Below are positions 11,701 to 31,127 of a DNA stretch of 64,000 bases, in pieces. A model generated the notes under the pieces. The model was not told where the DNA came from and did no database searches. It saw only the letters and a program-made list of their open reading frames with translations. Source of the stretch: Gadus chalcogrammus (lineage: Eukaryota > Chordata > Actinopteri > Gadiformes > Gadidae); NCBI RefSeq assembly GCF_026213295.1, contig NC_079421.1, positions 22,391,171 through 22,455,170 of the forward strand. Reading direction: 5' to 3'. The position numbers were made by a program, and so were the translations under genes. Every line of letters starts with the position of its first letter. Position 1 is the stretch's first letter.

Positions 11701-14700
11701 TGCTGTTGGCACAGGAGCTCCCGTTGGTGAGCACGGCGTCAGGGAGGGAGAACACCGCCGTGGCGTTCTGGAAGACACCGACCACGCACCGTCACTCAAC
11801 AGGAACAGGAATCATTTTACAGGCAGGAGTCGGGAAAACATGAATCATGCTACTGTGCTCCAAGAGCACATTTAAAAAGTGGCTGGTGAAACAAAAAATG
11901 CCTGTTTAATCAATACCTTTTGTAAATTTAAAACAAATATATGCTCCTAAATATGCATAAATATTAGCCTACATAAGTAACGATGGATCCAAGCTTGACC
12001 TGTTACAAGCTTGACCTGTTTTGGTAAAAGTTTCTCCTTAACTACTAAATGTGTGATCAAAGTGGTCAACATTTTTATGGGAACAAGGAGGCCACCAGAC
12101 TAAAGAGAGCTTGGTGCTGTTGAATAATTGGTCCTTATGCAGATGGCTCAAATGTATCACATCAACAATCATTCTATTGTCATTGCCAAGGATGAACCCA
12201 ACAAGGCCATAGGAGGGGCAAAAAAATAAATAGATGAGAAAACCATTTGGATGATGGACCCACCTTGTCTCCGACGGCCTCGTAGGCGACGGAGAAGTTC
12301 ACCTTCAGGTTTGCATACAGACAGAGCTTGCCTTCAGTGTTGTTCACCAACACCTCAGTCGCACTGGTCAACTGGGTGCCTGCAAAACAAAGACGTTCCT
12401 CATTAGTAAAGACAAAGCAGTTTGGTTTTAAAGGTTATACTTTTAAAAGTTAACAATGGAGCAAACATTTGTTGGCATAATGTTGGTTTGAAGAAATTAT
12501 TTTTGGATGGAGAATTTCCCTTTTCGGTTTTGTTACACATTGAGGAATCGAATTTGCCAAGTCATGAAGTACTGTCCCCTAGGGCTGGGCGATTAATTGA
12601 ATTTTAATCACGAAAAAAGTGTTTTTTGGGAGAGACATCCAAAAAACAAAAAAAACAATTCAAACTCAAAAGTAGATTGATAATTTCAATATTGACCAAA
12701 ATAATCATGATTATGATTTTTCCCATAGTCGAGCAGCCCTACTCTCTCCTAGAGTCTGACCTCAGTAAGTGAAACCATTGGACCACAAAACAGCAGCAAA
12801 TGGACCTTGAGAGATCCCCTCTAGAGATGATTGGCCGCCCGTTACTTATTGAAACATATCCGGTCCACCTCAATTTTAAGAAAAACTATTTTGTGTAGAA
12901 CATTTTTATAAATTCACACCTAATAACCTAACATTTTTATGAAGGAACCCTATTTTAGCCCGGTCTAAAACAATAGGATTTTATCTTTCATATTTGAGAG
13001 AAAATGGGAGTAAAATACAACCAACAAGTCTGTTATTGTGCCCCTTTGCTCCGAATGTTGGCAGGGATTTCTCATGACGAAGAAGTCGTAAACTCCCTAA
13101 GGTCACGACCCCGTGTCGAGGTGGATCTGTGTGGAGCACCATCTTAGCAGCTGTTGAGTTTGATGTCGGGGTCAGAGAGGGGTGAAGCTTCTGGGACACA
13201 TAGTATAACGCAACGTTTGTGTTCATTGAGAAGCTCAGAATAGGCAGTATTTTTCTTTATGCTTCCGAGAGGGTTAAGGCCTCTCATACACTGATAGTAG
13301 AACGGCACAAAGCAACAAGGTTTAACAAAGTTGTGGTTAAGGCCATGGGGACCACACAGCTCCTTCCTTCCTGCGTAAAAAAACATTTCCTTTAAAACGG
13401 ATAATGCTCCGAGTCAGCTTAACCACTGGTTTCACTTTGAGTTTAATTAACTGCGGCGAGGAAGCAACTGAAACATCGTACACTGCAGAGCATCACGGTG
13501 CTGTACAAAATGAAAGTAAAGACAGCGTGGGATGTGGTCAAAGGAAACAAGCGCAGTCTTTTGAAGCTACTAGATGTTACCGAAGATACCGAATGATTGG
13601 GTCGAAGGAAACAAAAGAAGTCTTGTGTAGTAACTATGTGTTAGTGAAGATAGCGTGTGATTGGGTCAAAGGAAACAAGTACAGTCAGACAGAACAACCA
13701 TGAAGACATCAACACGACTCCCTCTTTAATGCCTGAGTCATTGTACGGGAGGGTAGGAAACTAACTCAGCAGGACGCTAAAGGTCACGGTTCTGCGTAGC
13801 TATTTCACAGACCATTGCTCATCATGTGCAGACCATAAAACCCAGATAAGCTTAAGCTCAAAACAGATGCCCCTGTCACACAGGACACCTGACTTATTAA
13901 TGCGTTCAGGCAAAGCAAACCACGTCCAAAGTATAACAGATAACCTCAGTGAACCATAATATCCCAGACAGATCACCAGGCGTGGTCTGATCAGTCATGT
14001 TGTTGAATCTGATAAAAGTGGATTGTGGGCCTCCGTGGTGCGTTCGGCGCTAGCTCACCCGCACTGACGTAGATAGCAAATATCTACCTAGCACAGCACC
14101 GAGACTAAGTAGCCACCTTCCACAGCACCGAGGCTAACAAGTAGCCACCTAGCACCGAGGCTACCAAGTAGCCACCTAGCACAACATAAAGGCTAACATG
14201 TAGTCGCCTAGCACAACATAAGGCTAATAAGTAGCCCCCTAGCACAACATAGAGGCTAACATGTAACAACCTTGCACATCATAGAGGCTAACAAGTAGCC
14301 AGCTAGCACAACATAGAGGCTAACAAGTAGCCACATAGCACAACATAGAGACTAACAAGTAGCCACCTAGCACAACACAGAAGCTAACATGTATCCACCT
14401 AGCACAACACGGAGGCTAGATGCTGAGTCAAAGGATCATGGCTGCCGGGGATTACGCAGGGTTATTTTTGTATTCAAATTAAACGCACATTTTTATTAGG
14501 ATTTGCAGTGTCAGCACTGTGAGACGAACAATAGTTATTAAAGTATCAGTGCGTGTTTTCAGCGGAGAGCCGAAGTCCGACGTCAGGCCCGAAGTGTCCT
14601 AGAAGTTTCACCATTCGACCAACAACAAGTCGTGCCGACGTGCGGAGCTGAATCACCGCGGTACGTACCTAGTCCGAGGGCCAGGGCCAGGAAGAGTACT

Positions 14701-14714
14701 GCACGGTGGATCAT
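5600..14714 (-). CDS. lamp2: Lysosome-associated membrane protein 2 (three alternative last exons)
   Basis: Type I lysosomal membrane glycoprotein. Coding exons on the minus strand: 14714-14669 (start ATG, hydrophobic signal [15 protein letters not shown]), 12379-12264, 11767-11557, 10677-10507, 10415-10195, 10080-9964, 9601-9547, 9339-9169, then one of three last exons (8468-8329, 6286-6147, 5742-5600). Phases join exactly, giving 415 residues (B or A) or 416 (C). Two cysteine-paired luminal domains with many N-x-T/S sequons flank a Pro/Thr-rich hinge ([16 protein letters not shown]) encoded at 10415-10195. SSYMCNKEQ and [10 protein letters not shown] are LAMP signatures. The last-exon triplet and the cul4b neighbour identify LAMP2 rather than LAMP1. 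A GTCATATGAC palindrome lies about 120 bases upstream of the ATG. Intron 6 is almost entirely a SINE. Confidence 0.93.
6147..6286 (-). CDS. lamp2: lamp2 alternative last exon, A type
   Basis: The middle alternative last exon, the same length as the B exon. It encodes [19 protein letters not shown], a membrane span ending LLAYFIG, and the short tail [12 protein letters not shown] then TAA. The FLVPIAVG and LLAYFIG blocks and the Phe-ending GYxxF tail match LAMP2A, the receptor form for chaperone-mediated autophagy. Three basic residues (RKR) lie just inside the membrane, where mammals have a Lys/His cluster. Functional equivalence is inferred. Confidence 0.85.
8329..8468 (-). CDS. lamp2: lamp2 alternative last exon, B type
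   Basis: The first of three mutually exclusive last exons in transcription order. The acceptor CTGCAG precedes an exon that completes a GCT codon and encodes [18 protein letters not shown], a membrane span, and the tail [12 protein letters not shown] followed by [11 protein letters not shown] and GYQTL match the vertebrate LAMP2B tail. The Tyr-based GYxx-hydrophobic motif is the lysosomal sorting signal. It joins exon 8 (ending 9169) in frame. Confidence 0.88.
9670..9930 (-). mobile_element. tRNA-derived SINE in lamp2 intron 6
   Basis: On the minus strand it starts with an A-box-like TGGCTGAGGAGGTACAGCGG and a B-box GGTTCGAGCCCC, followed by a body ending in the phrase TGAGTGGCCGCTGG and an AAAGCGCGGTATAAATACAG tail. 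A second copy of the same family lies in an atp7a intron at about 54985-55215. The intron is only 362 bases, so the SINE makes up most of it. Confidence 0.75.
10774..11276. mobile_element. hAT-like non-autonomous element
   Basis: The left end TTGTTCCGATGCC and the right end ATATCGGAACATC are inverted relative to each other, and the interior contains further GATCGG/CCGATC-type palindromic words. No transposase frame is present. It lies in the lamp2 intron between 10677 and 11557. The boundaries are approximate. Confidence 0.5.
12580..12741. mobile_element. Short hAT-like MITE in lamp2 intron 1
   Basis: Starts TAGGGCTGGGCGATTAATTG and ends GTCGAGCAGCCCTA, giving terminal inverted repeats TAGGGCTG/CAGCCCTA. 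Flanking octamers CTGTCCCC and CTCTCTCC agree at six of eight positions, consistent with a decayed 8-bp hAT target duplication. 162 bases, no coding capacity. Confidence 0.65.
14085..14416. repeat. 32-bp minisatellite in lamp2 intron 1
   Basis: About ten copies of a unit reading AGGCTAACAAGTAGCCACCT plus AGCACAACATAG, with point variants. It lies about 300 bases from the first coding exon of lamp2. Confidence 0.85.
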
Positions 14715-16263
14715 GTTGGCCGGATGGTTTGTTGTTCTTGACCACAGCGAGTAGCCGACTTGAGCTTGAGACGCTTGCAGGTGAACCCAGACTGCAGCTA
14801 CCGACTGTACCAGGAAATGGACCCGGTCTGGTCATATGACTGACTGCTGGAGGTGGTGTCATAACAGAGGCGTGGCGTCATAAGGCCCATTTTAAACACT
14901 GTCATCAATTATATAGGAGATTAGTTACTGTCAAGGTCTTAAATACACAACTCAAATAATAGATATTATTAGTATCTTAACTAAAGTGACTTGTGAGAGA
15001 CACTATTGTACATACTTCGAAGCATAAAGTGGAGGAGAGAAAAATATGAATTCAAACAGACAATTGTTTTTAATCTGAAGCAATAACCCAACAGACTCAT
15101 TTGGACACAGGGCATAAATCTGGTCAAGCATTATTTCTTAATCAATTCATCTGTTGAGACAATTGATTCACATTCATCCCACTTTTAACCAGGGCCAACA
15201 AGACACTTAATGAAACTTGTAGAAAAAAAAAAAAGATGCTCATTGGGTGATGGAAAAAAGAAAAAAAGAATTCAGAAACGGAGCAACTGACGTTCTTGTG
15301 CTTAGTCATTACAACACCCTACTGGTTAACACAAAAACGTTTTAAAAAACAGGTGCCTCTCAAACACTATTTTAAAAATGTAACCGTCCATGAATTATGT
15401 ACAAAAAACGTGTGACATGGGGAAGAAAAAAAGAAGTGATGCAAATATGTGTTCAATGGAAATGCAGAGCAACATGAAGACATCGGGATAACAAAATAAG
15501 TGCTGTAATTTTGGCACATACCGCAATTCTGGCATAATTCTCAAATTTGATCCTATCCCATGAATTCTGTTTGACATAAGCATCGCTGTAGCAGTGAAAC
15601 GGAGCATTGCAAATTTGAAATGTTCACAGATGCACACATTTAACACTGGAACGACTCAAACATGAGATCTGGAGATGAATGTTAATCCATTGGCCTCACA
15701 TTTGACGCAGACCGAGGAAACCACCCTATTTTGTCCTACTTCCAACACAGAGTACAAGTGAGCAATGTTAGTCGTGTATATGTTGAGGTGTATGTGTGTG
15801 TATACATGTGTGTATTGGCTGAGGATAGACAGTGAACGAAAAAAACAAAAGTGACGTAATAAAGGAGCCGAACGCATTTCACGAAACTATGAAGAGAGAA
15901 GAATCTAAGTTTGAAAATAAATATTTCTCCTTCCTCCATAAACAGAAAAGAGCAAAAATGACCAACATCTGTTTGTCTCCTTGTCCGTGGAAGTCCCATT
16001 CTCTTACTGGCGAAAGAGGAACGCGGACAATATCCTATTTTAAACGGGCATGCGGTCCACAAGATCACCCCAGCCCTGACAAGCCCTCCCGGGGAGCAGT
16101 ATCCATTCACTTGTCGGTCGCTGGGTTTAAGGAGGAAAAACTGGAGCCGTCCGACGGAGCGAGCAGGACAGGAGACCAAGCATTCACGAAAGCCTTCGGC
16201 CAAACCGGATGGCCCTCGTCTTCCTCCATCTCTCTCCTGCCCTGGCTCCCTCGCACTCTTCCT
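14715..16263. other. lamp2 upstream region and cul4b 3' UTR
   Basis: No coding exon recognised. The right part is presumably the cul4b 3' UTR, the left part the lamp2 promoter and 5' UTR. Both genes are transcribed leftwards, so lamp2 starts about 1.5 kb downstream of the cul4b stop. Confidence 0.5.
14831..14840. promoter_or_regulatory. CLEAR-like palindrome upstream of lamp2
   Basis: GTCATATGAC keeps the flanks of the TFEB/CLEAR palindrome GTCACGTGAC but has a CATATG core. It lies about 120 bases upstream of the lamp2 start. TFEB control of LAMP genes is established; binding here is speculative because the core differs. Confidence 0.25.
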
Positions 16264-24648
<8,385 letters not shown>

Positions 24649-25051
24649 GAAAAAATGGAATACAAATTCTAATAGCCAGTCTTCTTGTGAACCTCAGGTC
24701 AGGTCGGGGAGGAGATCCGTGTCCGACAACGTCAGCCTATTGGGATGTGGAGGTGAACGTCCAGTATGTGTCCAAGTATAAAAAATGCATTAAATCTCAA
24801 ACTCAATAGTCCCACTTGAACCACTCTCTCGTTCTTGTTATTGCTGGCAGAAGAAAGATGGTCGGCTACTGCTTCCTCTTTCGGCCCCTTGTCTCACCAC
24901 GCTGTTGGTCCTCTAGATGTTTATTAGACCACTAAACCAGCGATAACTCTCTCAGATGGCAAGATCAGAACACGCTGTGTGAAACATGTATGAAACGCTG
25001 TGTTTTTAATAACAGAATATATCCAAACGCTACTGCAACACCGTGACCCCA

Positions 25052-25059
25052 CCGGAAGT
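25052..25059. promoter_or_regulatory. ETS-type motif upstream of cul4b
   Basis: CCGGAAGT, the core ETS site common in housekeeping promoters, about 400 bases upstream of the cul4b start codon. Motif match only. Confidence 0.3.
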
Positions 25060-25128
25060 AATTGGTGCAGAATACTTTTTTTTTTGCAAGGATCGCAGCG
25101 GACCTTTTAGATGTCGTTCAGAGGCCCG

Positions 25129-25142
25129 CCACTAGATGGCGC
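25129..25142 (+). promoter_or_regulatory. CTCF core motif, forward
   Basis: CCACTAGATGGCGC fits the CTCF core CCASYAGRKGGCRS at all 14 positions. It lies between the divergent cul4b and ccng1 genes and points toward ccng1. It pairs in convergent orientation with the reverse motif at 33731-33744. Confidence 0.5.
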
Positions 25143-26499
25143 CATGCCGGTGTCAGTTCACTCCTTGCAGCCATCAATCCCCTGTTATAATCAGTAATTA
25201 TAATGAAGCGGTTTTTTTTATCATCACAGATACACACATTTGGGTATTTATATCTTGCTTAAACGAAAGGTAGAATTGAGCGTATTGAATAACACAGCGG
25301 TGGGAGTCGGGACCCTGGCTGTGGTCAGATTCGCCAGTCCGTGGTCAAGCCAGCCGGCCTTATATTTAGAGGGTGCGCGTATTCTGTAATTTATGATAAA
25401 TGCATTGAAAGGGTCCAAAGCACCTTGCGCCAAACGTTCTGACAGTGGCTGATATATTGGCTGATATATTTGTGATCAGGGCAACTCTGACTGTACACTT
25501 ACCCACAAACAAGAATTTTGACTGTTTAATTTTTTAGATAATTTTTAGTTAAAGACAATAATAATTACATTAAAATGAATATGTCAGAAACTTGCTGTGA
25601 AAACGTATAGTTCCACAAGCTCTGACGGTGGCTGATATATTTGAGATCAGGCCACTCTGGCAGTATACTTCATACAAATCCAGCATTTTTACAGTTTTTA
25701 CTGTGCAACATTGAACTTTAATTCGAAATGAACTAATATGATATTCAAAATGCCTAATTGTGGGTGAGTTGTCCCGGTCTCAAATATATCTGCCATTATC
25801 AGAAAGTGTTTTTAACGCCCGTTTCAGATACAATGACACTGTAAAAATGCTTAATTTGTGTGTTTGAGCACTGCAGGTTCTGTATATAATATACCGACGT
25901 AAACACCTTATTTTGAAAACCGGACGTAGTCAAATGTAGAAAGTCACTCGCTGCACTCTCCCTATCTGCGCGTGTATTCTATCCTTTAAGGTAAATGCAT
26001 TGAAACGGCCTGATGCATTTACAATAAATGATAGAATACGTGCGCACTCCAAATGCAGGGACGGCTTGCTTAACCACTGAGCGGCGATTGACGGCTAGTC
26101 TGACCACCGAGCGGCGTTTGACGGCTAGCTTGACCACTGAGTCGTGACTAGGCTAGACCGACGGCAGTTTAAACCAGTGGTGGACACTATGGATAACGTA
26201 GCACGTCCAATGGTCTACTTCGTCGACTTGAGCCCGCCTCTATCTGAAAAGGGCCTCGTGCATAGCTGAACGTCCCGCTAAGCCAATGATACTCTAGAAC
26301 GGGTGTCGTCTTGCAAAACCAACCAATCGGGTGGCTTTGTGCTCGGCCACGGGGCTGGTCTTAGGTAGCCCCGACTGGATAAGAGCCTCCTTTTCCCCAC
26401 TGCCTTATACACCAAGGGTAGGGGGTGTGCAAGGCGCTGTCCAATACATGCTTAAGACTTCTTATTGATATAATATACTGACGCTTTATTGTTAAGTTT

Positions 26500-26572
26500 C
26501 ACCTCTACGTGAATCTTATTTTCCACCGACATATTTTTTCATCCACGAACAAACAACCATCTACTGAGAAAG
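26500..26572 (+). other. ccng1: Putative noncoding first exon of ccng1
   Basis: A strong donor (GAAAG then GTAAGC) ends at 26572, about 1 kb before the coding exon, which itself begins directly after a splice acceptor with its ATG as the first three bases. A 5' UTR exon is therefore required upstream, and this is the best candidate. The 5' boundary is arbitrary. Confidence 0.4.
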
Positions 26573-26951
26573 GTAAGCCGGTCCTCCGCCTTCCTCTCCC
26601 GGTGTAACTACTACATTTATACCGGGAGATGATAAACGTATCCTTACTACAGTTATCATGTGTGTACTGAGTAAATTAAGTTATTGTATTGACTTACAAA
26701 GTCTGGGATGTTTTGATCACCAACCTGCTGGCCTGGTGTGTTTCACAACTACGTTTGGTTCGATTACACAAGGCGAAAGTGTCTACTTAAGCTTATTATA
26801 GTCCTAGAATACCTTTAACATCTCGGTTTTACATTGGAAATTAATGATCGAGGTTAATCTCATGAGTTAGTACACGGAGCTACTGCCGTGGGACCGTGAC
26901 GAAGCCGTAAAAGGAGTTATGAGAGCCGATCTCCGCCTGGTCCCAGTGTTG

Positions 26952-26971
26952 GGACATGCCCCGACATGTTG
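26952..26971. promoter_or_regulatory. p53-type response element in ccng1 intron 1
   Basis: Two abutting decamers, GGACATGCCC (perfect RRRCWWGYYY) and CGACATGTTG (CATG core intact, mismatched only at the two outermost positions), with no spacer. CCNG1 is an established direct p53 target in mammals with intronic or promoter sites, so the location is apt. Motif match only. Confidence 0.5.
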
Positions 26972-27596
26972 ACTGCCAGGCCCCCGTCCTTGACTAGCGC
27001 CAGACCCCGGTTCGTGACGCAGAAGGCCCGACACGGCCCCGCATGACCTGACCGTCGGTAACACTGTCTAATCGTCATTATCTGTTAGGCTTGACTTTAA
27101 TATAATGTCAACGATAGACATTTTCGATACTAGGGGTTTTATGTAAACGCTGGAGATGAATCAAATCGCTTGGCTAGACTGGTCTCCACCCCTATCGAGG
27201 CCGGTTCAGTCCGGTTCTGATGACAGCGGCCCGGAGACTTATGGGATGGGTTACATATTTGGGATGTGTTACATATTTTGTCCTGTCACATGATATTCGC
27301 ATGATATTATTTGTTTTCAGGGTTTACTTCTCGGATATGTTTTTATATTGAATTGGTTGTATCTGCAATTCCCCTGTCCTACTCAAACGTCATGGAAATT
27401 TGGGAGCGTCAACATGACTGTTCCTTTTCTTTGGTGTGGGTCATTATTTACAACATGTATCCTTTTAAACAAGGATGTATGCACTTCAACGCTTTGGGCA
27501 AGGGAGCTACAAAAAAGTACACACGTGAATATATTATAATAAATTCAATATTTAAATTGTATTCACGTCCCATTCTCGATCTTTCCGTCTCGTCAG

Positions 27597-30500
27597 ATGA
27601 TTGACACAGTGACAGGATCCGGGCCAGCGCCCTTTGCAGTCCAGCTGAAGGCTCTGCTGGACAAAGAGGCCCGCTACCAGCCCAAGCTGAGCGGCCTGCG
27701 GCTCATGGAAGGGGCCAGCGACAACGGTCTCAGGATGACCGCCCGACTACGGGAGTTTGAAGTGAAGGACCTCCTCTCCCTGACCCGGTTCTTTGGGTTC
27801 TGCTCGGAGACCTTCTCCCTGGCCGTCAGCCTGCTGGATCGCTTCCTATCGATCATGAAGGTAAAGGACCCCCCCCCCCTCGCCACGCTGTAATAACGCA
27901 CGCCGTCACTTTGCTCCATAAGTTCTGACGGTAGCTGATGTATTTGAGATCAGGACACCTGACTTCACACAAATCAAACATTTTTACTGTCTCACTTCAG
28001 AGAATTTCAGCTGTGCTTTGAAATCGTCACGGTTGGAGTTCTTACGATGTCGTCCTTGTCCCCGGTCTCAGATCCAGCCCAAGCACCTGTCCTGCGTTGG
28101 GCTCTGCTGCTTCTACATCGCCGTCAAGTCCTCGGAGGAGGAGAGGAACGTGCCGCTGCCCAACGACCTGATCCGCATCACGCAGAACCGCTTCACAGTG
28201 TCGGACATGATGCGCATGGAGAGGATCATCATGGAGAAGCTGTACTGGAAGGTCAAGGCGCCCACGTCCCTGCACTTCCTCCGCCTCCTCCACGGCCAGG
28301 TCCAATCACAGCTCAGCACGGACAGGTAAGGGCGCTCTCGAGGAGCGTAGCCTCAGCCACGTACAATTGTAGCACTTCTACTACCTTCGTTGTGTACGGG
28401 GAATGGGTTAACCTAGCAACTGTTGCTTAGGCACTTGTTCCTATGAACAGCCTTACTGTACTGACACCGATGTATTGTTTTTCTTCTTACAAATGTACCT
28501 ATTGTAAGTCGCTTTGGACAAAAGTGTCTGCTAAATGTAACTTAATGTGGTATTTAAAACATCCTAGTAGTAGGGTGACACAGCTCAACATTTCATAGCA
28601 TTTGATCATTTTGTGACCAAAGGCACCAATTTGGTGGTTCAGCACAAAATGCACAATAGGTTAGCTATGCCTCTCCACTGTAGGTATCTCTTTCCTGATA
28701 TGTTAACTGACCAAATGGATGTTGTTTAACAGCAGGAAGATCCTCAGCCTGGACCGACTGGAGGCCCAGCTCAAAGCTTGTCACTGCTCCTTTGTCTTCT
28801 CTAAAATAAAGGTAGGTAGCCTTATTTTCCCTATCGTTTCTTGTATTCAAAATGTCAGATTGTTGGACATGGAATATGGCAGCATCATTTGACAAACCCG
28901 GTTGTTCAGAACTGTAAACCTGCTCCATAAAGTCAGATAGGGTTTATCACACCTGGTATTAGAATAGGCCTCAGCATGACTCTGCAGTGAGCACTTGTGA
29001 GTCTGCCATTTGGCTTCCTCCCTCAATATGCAAATACACTTTGAATACCATCAGATGGTTTCGCTCCAATCATTGTGAAACTCCAGGAAATATTTGTTCA
29101 TGTTTCATAAATAAGTATCTGTATTGATATAATTCTGGTTGAGTCCAAATTGAAAATATGTTGGCATCTGTTAAACCCTCTTGTGTTTCTTAAACGACAT
29201 GGTTGCATCGAATGTGGACTAAAACCGTCTTTGAATCCTTTCTTTAGCCGTCTCTGCTGGCTCTGGCCCTGTTGCGTCTAGAGGCTGAAGAGCAACACGA
29301 TCAACAACATGTGGAGGCCATAGGCGAGGCTCTGCAGGGTCTGCAGCAACAACTGAATGTGAGTAAACACGGTATCACTTTACCGTCGGCCAGCGGGTCG
29401 TGTCCCAGAGTTGTTTACACGCTCCGCGTCGCTCTGTTGGAGCCACGGACCATTGTATGGCTCCTTACTGGAACAAGGGCTTCATTGTTGATCACGAATG
29501 ATGCAGAAGAAAACTAAGCTGAGCATTAGGGGAGCTTAACGTCTACTGGGACCAGGATGTGAAACGTGAGCAACATTTTTAAGCATTAATATGCTGCCGA
29601 TGGTGTTATCGACTTTGTTTCTTAAATTATTTGGGATGGGACAAAATATCAATACTGCGCTATAGCTTCACCACTCTTCATGCAATATCAGAATCGACAC
29701 CATGGCGCCAATTATCGATATTGTAATTAATAAAAAGGCAGTCTAAACAGATGACTTAAGACAGAAATCCAGCACTTATCTTTTAAAATCATTTTGTATT
29801 CATAGTTATAGGATTGTCTAACGATATATTGATTATCGGTATGGTGGGCCATGTATTGCTTATCGTGAGGTACCCTGGGATGGGGGTGGGCGATGTGGCC
29901 TCAAATCCATATTGCGATATACATTGCAACCTATTGCGATAACGATATATATCACGATATATAAATCATAATGGAACCATTTCAGAACAGGTTACATAGA
30001 CTCTAAGGAAAGCCAAACTGCTAAATGTATAAAACAAAAGAAGAAAGAAACTTAGTAGGCCTATGTCGTTTTGAGAACATTTATTGTGCAAAACTGAAAT
30101 CATACAACATAATGTTGTAGCTGCAGAGACTTTAACAAAGAAAAATATCTTCTGTGTAATGAAGTATACTTCTCTCTTAATGAAATTAAAACTGTTGGTG
30201 TCTTGTTAATAAAGAAACGGATACTGTGAATTAGGGAAATACGTCCAGTATTAGGCATGGCTATTTTAGAGTGTGCACAGATACTTGCTATTAAAACATA
30301 CAAGTGCAAAATGAACGCATATCATTTTGAAATGAACATGAAATGAGCGCAATCACCAGCTCCTCCGTTTCGCTTTCAGCCATATTTACTTAGATGACGA
30401 TGATGCGTTGAAGCCGGTACAGAGCTCTCCTTGCTCTTTTTTATATTTCGCGAGTCATGGATAGATCGCGTCAAACATACGTTATCGCGATGGAGCAATA

Positions 30501-30803
30501 TAACTAAAATCTCTATCGTAGGCCATTTTATATCGTTTATATCGCGCATTCCTACCCTGTGACTCCCACCCCTGTGGAGTACGTGTTTTGACGGGCTCTC
30601 TCCTCCTGCAGATCAGAGATGGCGACCTGGTCTGTGTGAGGGAGCTGGCTGGGAAGTGCCTGGCTGAGTACGCCACCACCAAGTGCTCCAAGCCCAACAG
30701 CCAGAGGCTGCGCTGGATCATCTCCGGGAGGACGCAGCGGCAGCTGAAGCCCAGCTACTACAAGATCGCTCATCTCCCCACCATCCCCGAGACCGTATGC
30801 TAA
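27597..30803 (+). CDS. ccng1: Cyclin G1
   Basis: Atypical cyclin induced by p53 that in mammals recruits PP2A B' subunits to Mdm2. Coding exons: 27597-27860, 28072-28325, 28733-28811 (or from 28736), 29248-29358, 30612-30803, giving about 300 residues, the usual CCNG1 length. The start ATG lies immediately after the acceptor TCGTCAG. Cyclin-box sequence is clear: DNGLRMTARLREFEVKDLLS, SLAVSLLDRFLS, QPKHLSCVGLCCFYIAVKS. The C-terminal block NKCSKPN-like TTKCSKPNSQRLRWIISGRT and HLPTIPETV are CCNG1 hallmarks distinguishing it from CCNG2. It faces cul4b head-to-head and nudcd2 tail-to-tail, the latter as in human. Intron 1 carries the p53-type site; the third coding exon has a tandem acceptor. 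Confidence 0.95.
28340..28545 (+). mobile_element. Fish SINE-like element in ccng1 intron
   Basis: Ends with TTGTAAGTCGCTTTGGACAA AAGTGTCTGCTAAATG-type tail (28503-28541), a tail widespread in teleost SINEs and related LINEs. The front, GTGTACGGGGAATGGGTTAA CCTAGC, recurs at about 51676 in an atp7a intron. Boundaries approximate. Confidence 0.6.
29620..30560. mobile_element. hAT-like non-autonomous elements in ccng1 intron
   Basis: Two adjoining A/T-rich elements. The first ends near ATTATCGGTATGGTGGGCC and TATCGTGAGGTACCCTGG at about 29880. The second runs from CCCTGGGATGGGGGTGGGCG with many CGATATAT palindromic words to ATCGCGCATTCCTACCCTG at about 30559, so the ends are imperfectly inverted. 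Such TGGGCGATAT-starting repeats are typical fish hAT MITEs. No transposase frame. Confidence 0.5.
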
Positions 30804-31121
30804 GGCCTCAGGACGCCGCGGTGGGCGACCTCCTAATTAGACTAACTAGAGAAAAGGGTTGAAATATTACCTGTGACATGGTCGCCCGCCGTCCCGCTTT
30901 CCCTTACAGAACTTCATTATTGATGATGCAGTTCTTTAAGGGAAACTGTCTGTTTTTGTGAAGCAACGCAGTACGACTTGATGTGAAACTCATTCATTAC
31001 CATCTAGTGAGGTTTTTCTTTGGCGGATTTGAAACGCTTCCACAAGTGTACAGTATGTTATCGTTTGAATCTGTGCTGAGATACTTGGTTATTCTCGGGA
31101 ACAGGTTGCTGGTTTTTAAGC

Positions 31122-31127
31122 AATAAA
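31122..31127 (+). terminator. Proximal poly(A) signal of ccng1
   Basis: AATAAA about 320 bases after the ccng1 stop codon. A second AATAAA lies at 31581-31586, so two 3' UTR lengths are possible. Confidence 0.5.

Larger units (their letters stand above)
24649..26500. other. Divergent intergenic region between cul4b and ccng1
   Basis: Besides an ETS and a CTCF motif it holds a cluster of related inverted and direct repeats. GTGCGCGTATTCTGTAATTT-like blocks occur at about 25369 and 25966, the latter part of a palindrome to 26046. GGCTGATATATTTGAGATCAGG-like blocks occur at about 25445 and 25625, and inverted at about 25775. A roughly 30-bp tandem CACTGAGCGGCGATTGACGG occurs at 26070-26160. This looks like a decayed non-autonomous transposon, with another piece in ccng1 intron 2 (27915-27990). 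Confidence 0.5.

Noticed and set aside
14085..14416. CRISPR-like array
   Set aside because: Contiguous tandem units without unique spacers, in a vertebrate intron: a minisatellite.
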